From positions 1 to 15,197 of the forward strand of contig CAMOLY010000013.1 in assembly GCA_946619065.1 (NCBI GenBank): 15,197 bases of DNA, given 5' to 3'. This document shows positions 1-7,453 of the stretch, one piece after another. The DNA comes from an uncultured Clostridia bacterium. Its GTDB lineage: Bacteria; Bacillota; Clostridia; Oscillospirales; Oscillospiraceae. Every line of letters begins with the position of its first letter. Position 1 is the first letter of the stretch. Both the position numbers and the translations under genes were made by a program. Under the pieces are notes generated by a model. The model made no database searches, was not told the DNA's origin, and saw nothing but the letters and a program-made list of their open reading frames with translations.

Positions 1-1072
1 AGGGATACATGGCGGGGAAGAGCAGGCCGGTGGTCTCGGGGATGCCCATGATCAGGTTCATGTTCTGGATGGCCTGACCGGCGGCGCCCTTGCCGATGTT
101 GTCGATGACGGAGGAGACGATGAGCCGGTGGGTCCGGGCGTCGTAGGTGGGGGTCACGGCGCAGAAGTTGGTGCCGTAGGTCCACTTGGTCTGGACGGGC
201 TGCTTGGCGGGGTAGACCTGGACGAAGGGCTCGTCCTTGTAGAAGTCCTTGTACAGCTCGTACAGCTCGTCGTTGGTGTAGTCGTGATTCAGGGTGGCGT
301 AGATGGTGACCTCAATGCCGCGGACCTGGGGCAGCAGATGGGGCTGGAAGTTGATGTACTGCCAGGTCTCGGGCTTCATCAGATCCTTGCCGGTGATGTA
401 GGCGATGTTCTGTTCGATCTCCGGGGTGTGACGGTGACCGCCGCCCAGGGCGTAGGCGCAGAAGTTGTTCTCGGCTTCGGCCAGGATCTTGTTCTGGGCG
501 GGACGGCGTCCGGCGCCGGTGAAGCCGCTCTTGGCGTCCACGACGATGGTATTTTCCACAATGTGACCGGCCTTCAGCACGGGCTGCAGACCGATGGTGG
601 TGGCAGTGGGATAGCAGCCGGGGTTGGCGATCAGGCTCTTGCCCTTGGCCTCCTCGCGCATGACCTCGGGGATGCAGTAGACGGCGTCATGGGTCATCTG
701 GGGGTTGGGATGCTTCATGCCGTACCACTTCTCCCAGACGGCGGCGTCGCGGAAGCGGATGTCGGCGCCGATGTCGATGACCTTCTTGCCGGCGGCAAGC
801 ACGATCTCAGCCCACTGGGCCACGCTGCCGGAGGGGACCTGAACGAAAACCACGTCGCTCTCGGCGGCGGTGGCCTTGACGTTCTCCTCGTTGATGTCGA
901 GGATGGTCTGGTCGTAGAAGCCGCGGAGATGGGGATGGTAGTCGCAGATCTTGTCGCCCACACCGAAGGTATCCAGCACGTTGACCAGCTTGCCCTCGGG
1001 GTGCGCCACCATCATGCGGAGCAGTTCGCCGCAGACGTAACCCACGGCGCCAATGACAGAATAACGAATCAC
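1..1072 (-). CDS. argC: N-acetyl-gamma-glutamyl-phosphate reductase (3' end cut by window edge)
   Basis: Catalyses the NADPH-dependent reduction of N-acetylglutamyl-5-phosphate to N-acetylglutamate semialdehyde, the third step of arginine/ornithine synthesis, in the cytoplasm. The 357 visible residues cover nearly the whole family length (about 345-360), so only a few C-terminal residues should be missing. Seen: an N-terminal Rossmann motif GAVGYVCGELL (residues 8-18), the active-site motif NPGCYPTA with catalytic Cys153, KSGFTGAGR (181-189), and GGHRHTPEI with the likely catalytic His215. The start is GTG at 1072, chosen because AGGAGG lies 9 nt upstream and translation begins directly with the beta strand of the Rossmann fold. 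Odd: the third glycine of the usual GxxGYxG signature is Cys14. The gene has its own promoter (1190-1218); the rest of an arginine operon, if present, would lie left of the window. Confidence 0.95.
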   Translation of the reverse strand, partial: MIRYSVIGAVGYVCGELLRMMVAHPEGKLVNVLDTFGVGDKICDYHPHLRGFYDQTILDINEENVKATAAESDVVFVQVPSGSVAQWAEIVLAAGKKVIDIGADIRFRDAAVWEKWYGMKHPNPQMTHDAVYCIPEVMREEAKGKSLIANPGCYPTATTIGLQPVLKAGHIVENTIVVDAKSGFTGAGRRPAQNKILAEAENNFCAYALGGGHRHTPEIEQNIAYITGKDLMKPETWQYINFQPHLLPQVRGIEVTIYATLNHDYTNDELYELYKDFYKDEPFVQVYPAKQPVQTKWTYGTNFCAVTPTYDARTHRLIVSSVIDNIGKGAAGQAIQNMNLIMGIPETTGLLFPAMYP

Positions 1073-1126
1073 AGTTGTTTTCCTCCTCATTGTTGTTGAA
1101 TATACTTGCTTTTTTCGGGTCGCGAC

Positions 1127-1174
1127 AGGGACGGCTGCCGGGCGGAGCCTGGAGCTTCGCACAAAAACGTCCCT
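1127..1174 (-). other. Possible leader stem in the argC 5' UTR
   Basis: AGGGACG (1127-1133) and CGTCCCT (1168-1174) are perfectly complementary 7-nt arms around a 34-nt GC-rich loop, within the predicted argC leader. This could be a leader RNA structure, but arms of this length occur by chance in GC-rich sequence and no known riboswitch or T-box was recognised. Confidence 0.25.
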
Positions 1175-1189
1175 TAATTCCACCCAAAT

Positions 1190-1218
1190 ATCATATCAAA
1201 TGTACAATTATTTTACAA
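1190..1218 (-). promoter_or_regulatory. Sigma-A-type promoter of argC
   Basis: On the minus strand TTGTAA (1213-1218) and TATGAT (1190-1195) are separated by exactly 17 nt in an AT-rich patch inside GC-rich DNA. The predicted transcript has a leader of about 110 nt before the argC GTG. No convincing ARG-box operator was recognised by eye. Confidence 0.7.
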
Positions 1219-1275
1219 GCCCCCGAGCGGAAAAAATGTTTATGCAAAGGGTGCGAATATTCATGCGAAAAACGG

Positions 1276-1314
1276 AAAAACCCAGGACTTTTCCCATAAA
1301 AAGTCCTGGGTTTT
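1276..1314 (-). terminator. Rho-independent terminator after the cysteine desulfurase gene
   Basis: CCCAGGACTTTT (1281-1292) and AAAAGTCCTGGG (1299-1310) form a perfect 12-bp stem with a 6-nt loop. On the minus strand it is followed by TTTTT (1280-1276), and on the plus strand by TTTT (1311-1314). It sits about 15 nt beyond the stop codon of the minus-strand gene at 1327 and upstream of the argC promoter, so it insulates argC from the MFS-desulfurase operon. Confidence 0.92.
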
Positions 1315-1326
1315 GCGCCTCCGGCG

Positions 1327-2457
1327 TCATCCGGCCAGCTCCCGGACGGCCGCAGCGGCGGCGTCGATTTCCTCCTCCGTGGTGAAGGGGGAGAAGCTGA
1401 AACGCACCGCGCCGCGCTCCGCCGTGCCAAGGGCGTCGTGGAGCCGGGGAGCGCAGTGGGCTCCGGCCCGGACGGCGATGCCGTAGTCCGTGTACAGGGC
1501 GTCCGCCGCGGCGGAGGAATCCAGGTCACCGACGTTCAGCGCCACCACGGAGCCTCGGGGCCAGACGGAAAAATCTCCGTAGACGGTCACGCCCCCGATG
1601 GACAGGACGCCCTCATAGAAGCGCCGGGTCAGTTCCTGTTCCCGGGCGCAGAGCTTCTCCACGCCCTCCCGGAGCAGCCAGTCCGCCGCCGCGCCCAGGC
1701 CCGCCAGGCCGTGGGCGTTGTGGGTCCCGGCCTCCAGCCGGGTGGGATATTCCGGCGGCTGTGCGCGATCGTGGGAGCGGACGCCGCTGCCGCCCCGCAG
1801 CAGGGGCCGCAGCTCGACGCCGGGCCGGATACAGAGCCCGCCGGTACCCTGGGGGCCCAGCAGACCCTTGTGGCCGGAGAAGCAGAGCAGGTCCACCCCC
1901 AGCTCCGTCATGTTGATGGGGATGCTCCCCGCGGTCTGAGCCGCGTCCACGATCAGCAGGGCTCCGTATCGGTGGGCGAGCTCCGCGATCCGGGCGAGAT
2001 CCAGCAGGTTCCCCGTCAGATTGGAGGCGTGGGTGCAGACCAGGGCCTTGGCCCCTGGCAGCAGCGCTTCCAGCGCCTCATAACGGATCCGGCCCTGCCG
2101 GTCCGCGGGAAGGATGTCCAGGGCCATGCCCTGATCCTGAAGGGCATAGAGGGGCCGCAGCACGGAGTTGTGCTCCAGGTCCGTGGTGACCGCCCGATCC
2201 CCGGGTCCCAGCAGGCCGTAAATGGCCGTGTTGAGAGCCTGGGTGGCGTTGGCCGTGAAGATCACGTGGTCGGCCCGGGGACAGCCCAGCAGGGCCGCCA
2301 GCTTTTCCCGGGCGTCGTAGACGATGCCCGCGGCCTCCAAGGCGGGGCCGTGGGCCCCCCGGGCGGCATTCCCGGCGGTCTTCATCGCCGCCGTGACGGC
2401 CTCGATCACCCCCGGCGCTTTCCGCAGGGTCGTGGCCGCATTGTCCATGTATATCAT
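1327..2457 (-). CDS. Cysteine desulfurase family protein (class V aminotransferase, EF2568 type)
   Basis: PLP-dependent enzyme of the NifS/SufS-like class V aminotransferase fold, 376 residues (full length). Family members remove sulfur from cysteine to give alanine and an enzyme-bound persulfide. Seen: MIYMDNAATT at the N-terminus, NATQALN (70-76), EHNSVLRPL (95-103) whose His96 stacks on PLP in the family, DAAQTAG (171-177), the SGHKGLLGPQGTGG motif with the PLP Lys197, and RAGAHCAP with the presumed persulfide Cys335. The sequence pattern matches the EF2568-type subgroup rather than housekeeping IscS or SufS; its physiological sulfur acceptor is unknown. Start ATG at 2457 gives the family-typical N-terminus, although the ribosome binding site (GAAAGAGAA) is weak. 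It lies 28 nt after the MFS gene stop, so it is probably the second gene of that operon. No scaffold (IscU/SufU) gene is adjacent. Confidence 0.9.
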   Translation of the reverse strand: MIYMDNAATTLRKAPGVIEAVTAAMKTAGNAARGAHGPALEAAGIVYDAREKLAALLGCPRADHVIFTANATQALNTAIYGLLGPGDRAVTTDLEHNSVLRPLYALQDQGMALDILPADRQGRIRYEALEALLPGAKALVCTHASNLTGNLLDLARIAELAHRYGALLIVDAAQTAGSIPINMTELGVDLLCFSGHKGLLGPQGTGGLCIRPGVELRPLLRGGSGVRSHDRAQPPEYPTRLEAGTHNAHGLAGLGAAADWLLREGVEKLCAREQELTRRFYEGVLSIGGVTVYGDFSVWPRGSVVALNVGDLDSSAAADALYTDYGIAVRAGAHCAPRLHDALGTAERGAVRFSFSPFTTEEEIDAAAAAVRELAG

Positions 2458-2469
2458 AGCAGGCGTTCT

Positions 2470-2495
2470 CTTTCAGATATTACTTTCAGATATTA
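2470..2495. repeat. 13-bp perfect tandem duplication at the MFS stop codon
   Basis: Two adjacent identical 13-bp copies, TAATATCTGAAAG on the minus strand (2483-2495 and 2470-2482). The first-read copy contains the MFS stop TGA; the second fills most of the short gap before the desulfurase start and adds another in-frame stop (TAA). It looks like a replication-slippage duplication. Confidence 0.85.
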
Positions 2496-3790
2496 TGGGT
2501 TTCCCGGCTCAGCAGCATAAAGCCCGCCGTAACGGTAAATCCCGCGGAGCAGAGCAGGAGGAGCAGGGTGCTGCCGAGGCCCTGGAGCACCGCTCCGGCC
2601 AGGACCGAGGCGATGGGGATCAGGCCCTGGGAGATGATGCTGATGATGCTGGAGACCTTGCTGAGCTTATCCCGCTCCACCACCCGCATGAGGGTGGTGT
2701 TGACGGGGATGTTGACGGCGGCCAGGAGCCAGCCCGCCAGCAGGCAGCCCAGGCTGAAGAGGATCAGGAAGGCGTTCAGGGAGCCGCCCCGGGCCACCAG
2801 CAGCCAGTAGCCCAGGGTGAGGACGATGAGGAGTCCGGCCATCCAGCAGAGACGCAGGGCCGTGCTCCGGCCGCACTTCTCCGCCTGGGGCCGGGCGCTG
2901 AGGAGCAGGGAGCCCGCCAGGGAGGAGAGCCCGATGAGCACGCTGAACACGGAGGTCCAGAGCTCCGGGGTCAGCAGCTTGTCAAAGAGGTAGGAGGGAG
3001 CTCCGGCCACGTCGGTCTTGACGAAGTAGGGCAGGAAGTTCCCGCTCAGGGGAGCGAAGAAGAAGTTGATAAAGAGGATGGCTCCCATGAGGGCCAGAAT
3101 GGGCTTCTGGGTCTTCAGATAGCGGAGGCCGTCCCCCATGTCCGCGGCCATGAGCCGGAGGCTCATCCGCTCCTCCGAGGGCTTATGCGCGTAACGGATG
3201 AACATCTCCGAAACGCCTGAAAGGACGTAGCAGACGCCTACGATGGCGAAGAGGAGCGTGATGGGCAGGGCGGCGTAGAGGATTCCCGCCAGCACCACGC
3301 CGAAGATGCTCTGCAGAGAGCCTCGGACGGAGAAATAGGCGTTGGCTTGCTGGAGCCGATCCTCCTCCACGATGTGGGGCGGGAGGGCGTTGGCCGCCGG
3401 AGAGAAAATGCCGCTGACCGCGTTCCCCAGGATGCCCACGGCGAAGAGAATGACGATGTGGGCGGTATTGCTTCGGAACAGAAGCATGAGCAGGGTGGCG
3501 GCCAGGATCAGCCCGCCCTTGCCATAGTCGCAGAGGAACATGATCTTCGCCTTGTTGTACCGATCTCCCAGAACCCCGCCCACGGGGGTGCAGAGCAGCA
3601 GCACCCCGCCGCAGAGGGCCAGGTAGAGCCCCTGGAGGAAGGCGTTGTTGCCGCTGATCTCCAGAATATAGAAGCTGACGGCAAAGCTGTAGAGCACGGC
3701 CCCCAGCTCCGAGACCAGGGCGCCGAAGAAGACGAGACGGAAATTCCGGTTTTTGAATACGTTTTCGCTCACAGGAGTTTTCTCTTCCAT
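2486..3790 (-). CDS. MFS transporter (MFS_3-like / macrolide-efflux-type)
   Basis: Integral membrane transporter of 434 residues, with about 12 hydrophobic segments in two halves separated by a charged cytoplasmic loop (around RYAHKPSEERMSLRLM). Seen: the MFS motif A-like loop GGVLGDRYNKAKIM (71-84) between TM2 and TM3, and an N-terminal FKNRNFRLVFFGALVSELG typical of the MFS_3 group, which includes MefA-like drug exporters and siderophore exporters. The substrate cannot be predicted. Start chosen at ATG 3790 (MEEKTPVSENVF): the longer reading frame from 3871 would place its start upstream of the promoter at 3831-3839. A moderate ribosome binding site (GGAAAGGCGG) precedes the start. The gene is followed after 28 nt by the cysteine desulfurase-family gene, so the two are probably cotranscribed. 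Nothing in the sequence links transport to sulfur. Confidence 0.88.
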   Translation of the reverse strand: MEEKTPVSENVFKNRNFRLVFFGALVSELGAVLYSFAVSFYILEISGNNAFLQGLYLALCGGVLLLCTPVGGVLGDRYNKAKIMFLCDYGKGGLILAATLLMLLFRSNTAHIVILFAVGILGNAVSGIFSPAANALPPHIVEEDRLQQANAYFSVRGSLQSIFGVVLAGILYAALPITLLFAIVGVCYVLSGVSEMFIRYAHKPSEERMSLRLMAADMGDGLRYLKTQKPILALMGAILFINFFFAPLSGNFLPYFVKTDVAGAPSYLFDKLLTPELWTSVFSVLIGLSSLAGSLLLSARPQAEKCGRSTALRLCWMAGLLIVLTLGYWLLVARGGSLNAFLILFSLGCLLAGWLLAAVNIPVNTTLMRVVERDKLSKVSSIISIISQGLIPIASVLAGAVLQGLGSTLLLLLCSAGFTVTAGFMLLSRETHNI

Positions 3791-3830
3791 GGGCTTCGGC
3801 CGCCTTTCCGGTTGGTTTTGTTCCGGGCGT

Positions 3831-3839
3831 ATTATACCA
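3831..3839 (-). promoter_or_regulatory. Extended -10 promoter of the MFS-desulfurase operon
   Basis: On the minus strand TGGTATAAT is a consensus -10 (TATAAT, 3831-3836) with a TGn extension. The -35 region is poor, which is common for extended -10 promoters. The predicted transcription start near 3824 leaves a leader of about 34 nt before the chosen MFS start. Confidence 0.7.
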
Positions 3840-3913
3840 CAGACCCCGCGGAATTGGAAGACGCTGTCCATACGAGTCGGTTATTTTTTTCTGTATTACG
3901 GATCCCGGCGGAG

Positions 3914-3981
3914 AAAAAAGAAGAGCGATCAGGAGACGGTTCCGCGATAGATCTGTTGATCGCAGAACCGTTCCCTGATCG
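3914..3981 (-). terminator. Long imperfect hairpin with T-run, terminator of the 4042-5676 gene
   Basis: CGATCAGG (3926-3933) pairs with CCTGATCG (3974-3981). ACGGTTC (3936-3942) pairs with GAACCGT (3965-3971). GCGAT (3944-3948) pairs with ATCGC (3959-3963). Together they make a nearly continuous 56-nt hairpin with only small mismatches. On the minus strand it is followed by CTCTTCTTTTTTC (T-run over 3919-3914), about 60 nt past the stop of the gene ending at 4042. The stem is unusually long for a terminator, so a mobile palindromic repeat that doubles as a terminator is an alternative. Confidence 0.65.
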
Positions 3982-4041
3982 GCAAAACCGCTCCCGGATG
4001 GACAGCTGACCGGGATTCGAAGAGCGGAACGAAGCTCCGGC

Positions 4042-5676
4042 TCAGAGCACGGCGGAATCGAGCCGCCAGACGTGGAAGGGGTTTTCCTCGAACAGGCCCC
4101 CGAAAATAAAGCCGTGGGTGTCGGGGACCCGGTTTTCCAGAACGCAGATTTGCTCCGCCTCTGCCCGTACCCGGGTAAAGACGCCCCCGTCGTGGGCCTT
4201 GTGGCGGGAAATCACACTGCCTGCCGGGTCAAATACCGTCAGTTGGGTTTGCCGCTCGTTGACGCCGAGGAAGCGCCCGTCGGGCAGAACCGCATGGATG
4301 AAAACCGGGACCTCCGGCCTGGTCTCCGTCATCGCCCCGGTGCGCAGATCATAGCGCTGAAGGACGCGGGTAATAATGTGCTGATTCCACAGGATCGGCC
4401 CGACGACGTATTGATAGTGGGCCGAAAACGTAAGGCCTGTATTTTCAGCGCAGCCCCAGCGGGCGCTTTCCTGCAGTTCCTCGTCCAGCAGGACGATCTC
4501 ATGCCGATTCGCGATATAGGCAAAGCGCTTCAGCGCGTCCACCCAAAGCAGATCCTCCAGGTTTTCTGCTGCCGGGACTCGGCGGGAGCAGCGCAGCGCG
4601 CCGGTTTCCCCGTTGATGCGGTCTATGAGGGCGTCCCTGGAAGCACAGGCATTTCCTGAGAAATAGATCGTGATCGTTCCGTCCGTCGCGGTGTGACATA
4701 CGCTCGGGAACTTCTGGCCCTCCGCAAGGGGGTGCTGCCAAAGGAGGCTGCCGTCGGGCCGCAGACAGACGGCCTCCCAGCCGGTGTAGTCCTGTCTCGG
4801 GCCTGCCGGCGTCTGTACGGTCACATAGCGGCCAATCAGACAGACAAAGTCCCCGGCTCCGGTGACCCACAGCGGCTCGAAGACCGCGGTCTCGGGGAGC
4901 TTCCGGTCCAGCAGAGTCCCGTCGGCGTGGGAATAGAGCAGAAAGCGCTCCGCCGTATCGCCGCCCTCGCCGAAGATGACCCGGTGAAAGGCCAGCTCCG
5001 GATGCTGCGGTACGGAGCAACGGGAAAGCCCAAAGTCATACAGCAGCGAGCTCGTGTCATAGTTTCTCCAGGCGGAACGGATCCGCTCGTACAGGCCCAA
5101 CTGGGCCTGCCAATCCCGGGGCCATTCCTCCACGGGCAGCTCTGTCAGGACGCATTGGTTTTTCCGCTTCCGCAGGGCCGCTTCCCGGGCCTTGATTTCC
5201 CGCAGGAGGGCGTCGCTGCGGGGTACGACCCGGGGCTCGAACTCCGGATGGTCCAGCAGAGCCGTTCCCACGGTCTCCTCCAACAGCAGGACCTGCTCCT
5301 CCAGCTCGACGCAGCGGGCGGCGTACCGAAAGGCCTGGCCCGCCAGCTTGTCGCCGAAGAGGGCGTCCAGGGCCTTGCCCAGCTTCGCCCAGGACTCGCC
5401 GCTGCGGCAGCCCGCGGCCTTTTTTCCCTCCCGGTAAAGGGCGCAGTAGAACAGGTCGTCGTCGAAGTAATCGAACAGCAGGGCCGCGGCCTCGGGACGG
5501 CCTTTGGTCAGCTTCTTCGCCAGCTTTTCCAGGGCCGAAGCCTGCGACGCGTTCGGCGTCAAAACGTCGAGCCAGGGCGGATTGTTGTCCCGCAGGACCG
5601 TTTCGCCGCCCAGAACGGCGGCCAGTGCATCCCGTTCGATCCCCCGCAGATGCAGGGTTGCGGTTGAGGTGCCCAT
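4042..5676 (-). CDS. Hypothetical protein with C-terminal beta-repeat (propeller-like) region
   Basis: A 544-residue protein that I do not recognise as a named family. Residues 1-190 look like a mixed alpha/beta and helical region: MGTSTATLHL start, LFDYFDDDLFYCALY, ARCVELEEQVLLLEETVG, then a charged helix around REIKAREAALRKRKN. From about 230 to the end it is beta-rich, with repeated Gly-Asp/Gly-Ser turn units such as RPDGSLLWQHPL, ATDGTITIYFSG and PDGRFLGVN. These resemble PQQ-like or WD-like beta-propeller blades. There is no signal peptide or membrane segment, so it is probably cytoplasmic. Start ATG at 5676 was chosen because GAGGAGG lies 7 nt upstream; the in-frame extension to 5763 lacks such a site. 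It follows the lipoprotein gene by 97 nt on the same strand and is probably cotranscribed. Function unknown. Confidence 0.8.
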   Translation of the reverse strand: MGTSTATLHLRGIERDALAAVLGGETVLRDNNPPWLDVLTPNASQASALEKLAKKLTKGRPEAAALLFDYFDDDLFYCALYREGKKAAGCRSGESWAKLGKALDALFGDKLAGQAFRYAARCVELEEQVLLLEETVGTALLDHPEFEPRVVPRSDALLREIKAREAALRKRKNQCVLTELPVEEWPRDWQAQLGLYERIRSAWRNYDTSSLLYDFGLSRCSVPQHPELAFHRVIFGEGGDTAERFLLYSHADGTLLDRKLPETAVFEPLWVTGAGDFVCLIGRYVTVQTPAGPRQDYTGWEAVCLRPDGSLLWQHPLAEGQKFPSVCHTATDGTITIYFSGNACASRDALIDRINGETGALRCSRRVPAAENLEDLLWVDALKRFAYIANRHEIVLLDEELQESARWGCAENTGLTFSAHYQYVVGPILWNQHIITRVLQRYDLRTGAMTETRPEVPVFIHAVLPDGRFLGVNERQTQLTVFDPAGSVISRHKAHDGGVFTRVRAEAEQICVLENRVPDTHGFIFGGLFEENPFHVWRLDSAVL

Positions 5677-5773
5677 TGCAGTTCCTCCTCGTCTGGTTTG
5701 TCGGTTGGCGGTACGCCTTTGCGGCCGCCCGGGGTTTCGCTGATGCTCAGAAGGGCAAAGCAAATGCGGAAAG

Positions 5774-6160
5774 CTATACGCAGGGGAAGAAGCCGCCGTA
5801 GTTCGCGAAGATCTGATCCAGAAGCTCCCGTTCGGCCTGGGAGATGTTCAGATACTTCCCGGAGCTGCAGTCTTTGATGATGCGGCAGGTATCGCAGGCG
5901 GGACAAAAGACGCGCCCGTTGATTTCAAAGGAAACGTCTTTCGTAAAGCCGCAGGACGGGGTGTCGAAGGAGAGGGCTTTGCCTTCTACGATCCCGCGAA
6001 GCTGCGCCGCTTCCGCTTCGGGAAGCGATACGTCTGCCGATACGTCCATATAGTGAAAGCGAAGAGTGACAGGGGCGTCCTCCCGGAGCGTGACGCGGCT
6101 GCAGGCGCACAATCCCAGCAGAAGCGCTCCGATCAGGCAGAGAATGACGAGCTTTTTCAT
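5774..6160 (-). CDS. Small cysteine-rich lipoprotein of unknown function
   Basis: Protein of 128 residues beginning MKKLVILCLIGALLLG, a type II signal peptide with lipobox LCAC (17-20) giving lipidated Cys20, so it should be anchored on the outer face of the membrane. The mature part has six further cysteines, including the cluster FCPACDTC, one in DTPSCGF, one in KDCSSGKYL, and one two residues from the end (FPCV). They could form disulfides or bind a metal. No enzymatic motif is recognised. Start ATG at 6160 is supported by AAAGGAG 7 nt upstream and by the signal peptide; the longer frame upstream crosses the promoter region. It is the first gene of a probable two-gene unit with the 544-residue protein, transcribed from the promoter at 6343-6371. 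Confidence 0.82.
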   Translation of the reverse strand: MKKLVILCLIGALLLGLCACSRVTLREDAPVTLRFHYMDVSADVSLPEAEAAQLRGIVEGKALSFDTPSCGFTKDVSFEINGRVFCPACDTCRIIKDCSSGKYLNISQAERELLDQIFANYGGFFPCV

Positions 6161-6331
6161 GGGGGATCTCCTTTCGTCCAGGCAGTTCTTCGGATGTGCG
6201 GGGCTTTGCCGGCTCCGGTCAGCAAAGCGCCGCCTCTGTTTCTGTAGACGCGCTGCGGGCCGAAAAGGTTGACAGAGTACGGAATCTTTTTTCCGCGGCG
6301 TTTTTTCTCTGCCTGAAATCCGCAAAAGCAC

Positions 6332-6360
6332 TTGACACAATATATATAATGATATAATAT
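6332..6360 (+). promoter_or_regulatory. Sigma-A-type promoter of the fakB-glycosyltransferase-acyltransferase operon
   Basis: A consensus TTGACA (6332-6337) is followed after 17 nt by TAATAT (6355-6360). TATAAT hexamers also occur at 6345, 6353 and 6358, so the exact -10 is ambiguous. The leader to the ATG at 6516 is about 150 nt and contains the palindrome GCAATATTGC (6415-6424), a possible regulatory site. The rest of the 6161-6515 gap shows no gene. Confidence 0.8.
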
Positions 6361-6371
6361 AATATAGACAA
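6343..6371 (-). promoter_or_regulatory. Promoter of the lipoprotein gene, overlapping the opposing fakB promoter
   Basis: On the minus strand TTGTCT (6366-6371) and TATATA (6343-6348) have exact 17-nt spacing. It lies within the same AT-rich island as the plus-strand promoter at 6332-6360, so RNA polymerase could occupy only one at a time. The leader to the lipoprotein start would be about 175 nt. Confidence 0.5.
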
Positions 6372-6515
6372 CAAGATACAATAAAAGCTAAAACGACATG
6401 ACATCGTGCCGGCGGCAATATTGCTGATTCGATCCGGAAAGAAAACCCGCCTGCAATCCGCTGAACGGACGTTCGTGTTGGCTGAAACCTGTAACCGTAC
6501 CGAAAGGAGTACCCC

Positions 6516-7403
6516 ATGGCTGATTATATGATCGCGACCTCTTCCACCTCCGACCTGCCCCGCAGCTGGCTTGAGGCCCACCGGATCCCGTTTATTCCCT
6601 ACTCCTACACCGTGGGAGACAAGGCGTTTGAGGACGACTGCCGGGAGGAGAGCCGCCAGGCGGTCTATACCGGCATGCGCAAGGGCGACCGGCTGAAGAC
6701 CTCCATGATCAATGAGTTTACGTACTACGATTTTTTCAAGAAGCTGCTGGATACCGGCAAGGACGTGATTTTCCTGGACATGTCCCAGAAGATGTCCGTA
6801 TCCTTCGCCAACGCCAACAAGGCGGCGGAGGAGATCCGCAGGGAGTACCCGAAACAGAGACTCTATGTGATGGACACGCTCTGCATCTCCGGCGGCCTGG
6901 GACTGCTGGTGGAGCATATGGTGGAGCGCATGGAAGCGGGCATGAGCTTTGACGAAGTGATCGCCTGGGGCGAACAGAACAAGCTGAAAATCGCCCACCG
7001 CTTTACCGTGGACGATTTGAACTATCTGAAGGCGGGCGGCCGGGTCTCCAACGCGGCGGCCCTGGTGGGCTCCGTGCTGAACATCAAGCCGGTGCTCTAC
7101 GTACCGGATCGGGGCACGCTGGACGTGGCCAAAAAGGTCCGGGGCCGCAAGGCTGCGCTGAAGACCATCCTGGACGGGGTCCTCCATGACCTGAGCCAGG
7201 TGGAAGACCTGTCAAAGCTGCGCATTCATATCCTGCAGGCGGACTGCAGGGAAGACGCCGAGACCGTGCGGGACGGGATCCTGAAGGCATATCCCCAGGT
7301 GAGCAGGATCACCATCACCGGCCTGGGCGTGGTCATCGGCGCCCACTGCGGCCCGGGCCTGCTCACCGTCTTCTACCTCTGCAACGGAAGAAATCCGGAA
7401 TAA
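6516..7403 (+). CDS. DegV family fatty-acid-binding protein (FakB-like), operon A
   Basis: A 295-residue protein of the DegV/EDD fold. In the well-studied cases (FakB) it binds a free fatty acid and presents it to the kinase FakA, which forms acyl-phosphate; a FakA gene lies at 11599-13203 in this window. Seen: N-terminal TSSTSDLP (8-15), MSQKMSVSFANA (89-100) at the position of the usual SxxLSGTYQSA acyl-carboxylate loop, LKAGGRVSNAAALVGSVLNIKPVL (GRVSNA at 175-180), and GAHCGPG (275-281). The start ATG at 6516 has AAAGGAG 6 nt upstream. It is the first gene of a plus-strand operon with a glycosyltransferase (50 nt downstream) and a PlsC-type acyltransferase. The altered acyl loop (V and S in place of G and T) suggests a fatty acid preference unlike the standard paralogues. 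The ligand cannot be read from the sequence. Confidence 0.9.
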   Translation: MADYMIATSSTSDLPRSWLEAHRIPFIPYSYTVGDKAFEDDCREESRQAVYTGMRKGDRLKTSMINEFTYYDFFKKLLDTGKDVIFLDMSQKMSVSFANANKAAEEIRREYPKQRLYVMDTLCISGGLGLLVEHMVERMEAGMSFDEVIAWGEQNKLKIAHRFTVDDLNYLKAGGRVSNAAALVGSVLNIKPVLYVPDRGTLDVAKKVRGRKAALKTILDGVLHDLSQVEDLSKLRIHILQADCREDAETVRDGILKAYPQVSRITITGLGVVIGAHCGPGLLTVFYLCNGRNPE

Positions 7404-7453
7404 TATCAGGAAAGAAAGCAAAAGCGCATCCCGCATTGCCTTGAAGAACCAGC

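Noticed and set aside
128..1099. Long plus-strand open frame opposite argC
   Set aside because: Low-complexity Gly/Val/Leu/Asp-rich translation that mirrors argC on the other strand; a by-product of high-GC codon use.
1438..2520. 360-codon plus-strand frame opposite the desulfurase
   Set aside because: No recognisable motifs, composition typical of an antisense frame, while the minus-strand gene has all PLP-enzyme motifs.
3791..3871. N-terminal extension of the MFS protein
   Set aside because: The extension would overlap and precede the extended -10 promoter and has a non-membrane, Pro/Arg-rich sequence unlike MFS N-termini.
6161..6515. Possible small gene in the 355-bp divergent gap
   Set aside because: Frames here (up to 74 codons) cross the promoters, lack ribosome binding sites and show no domain pattern.
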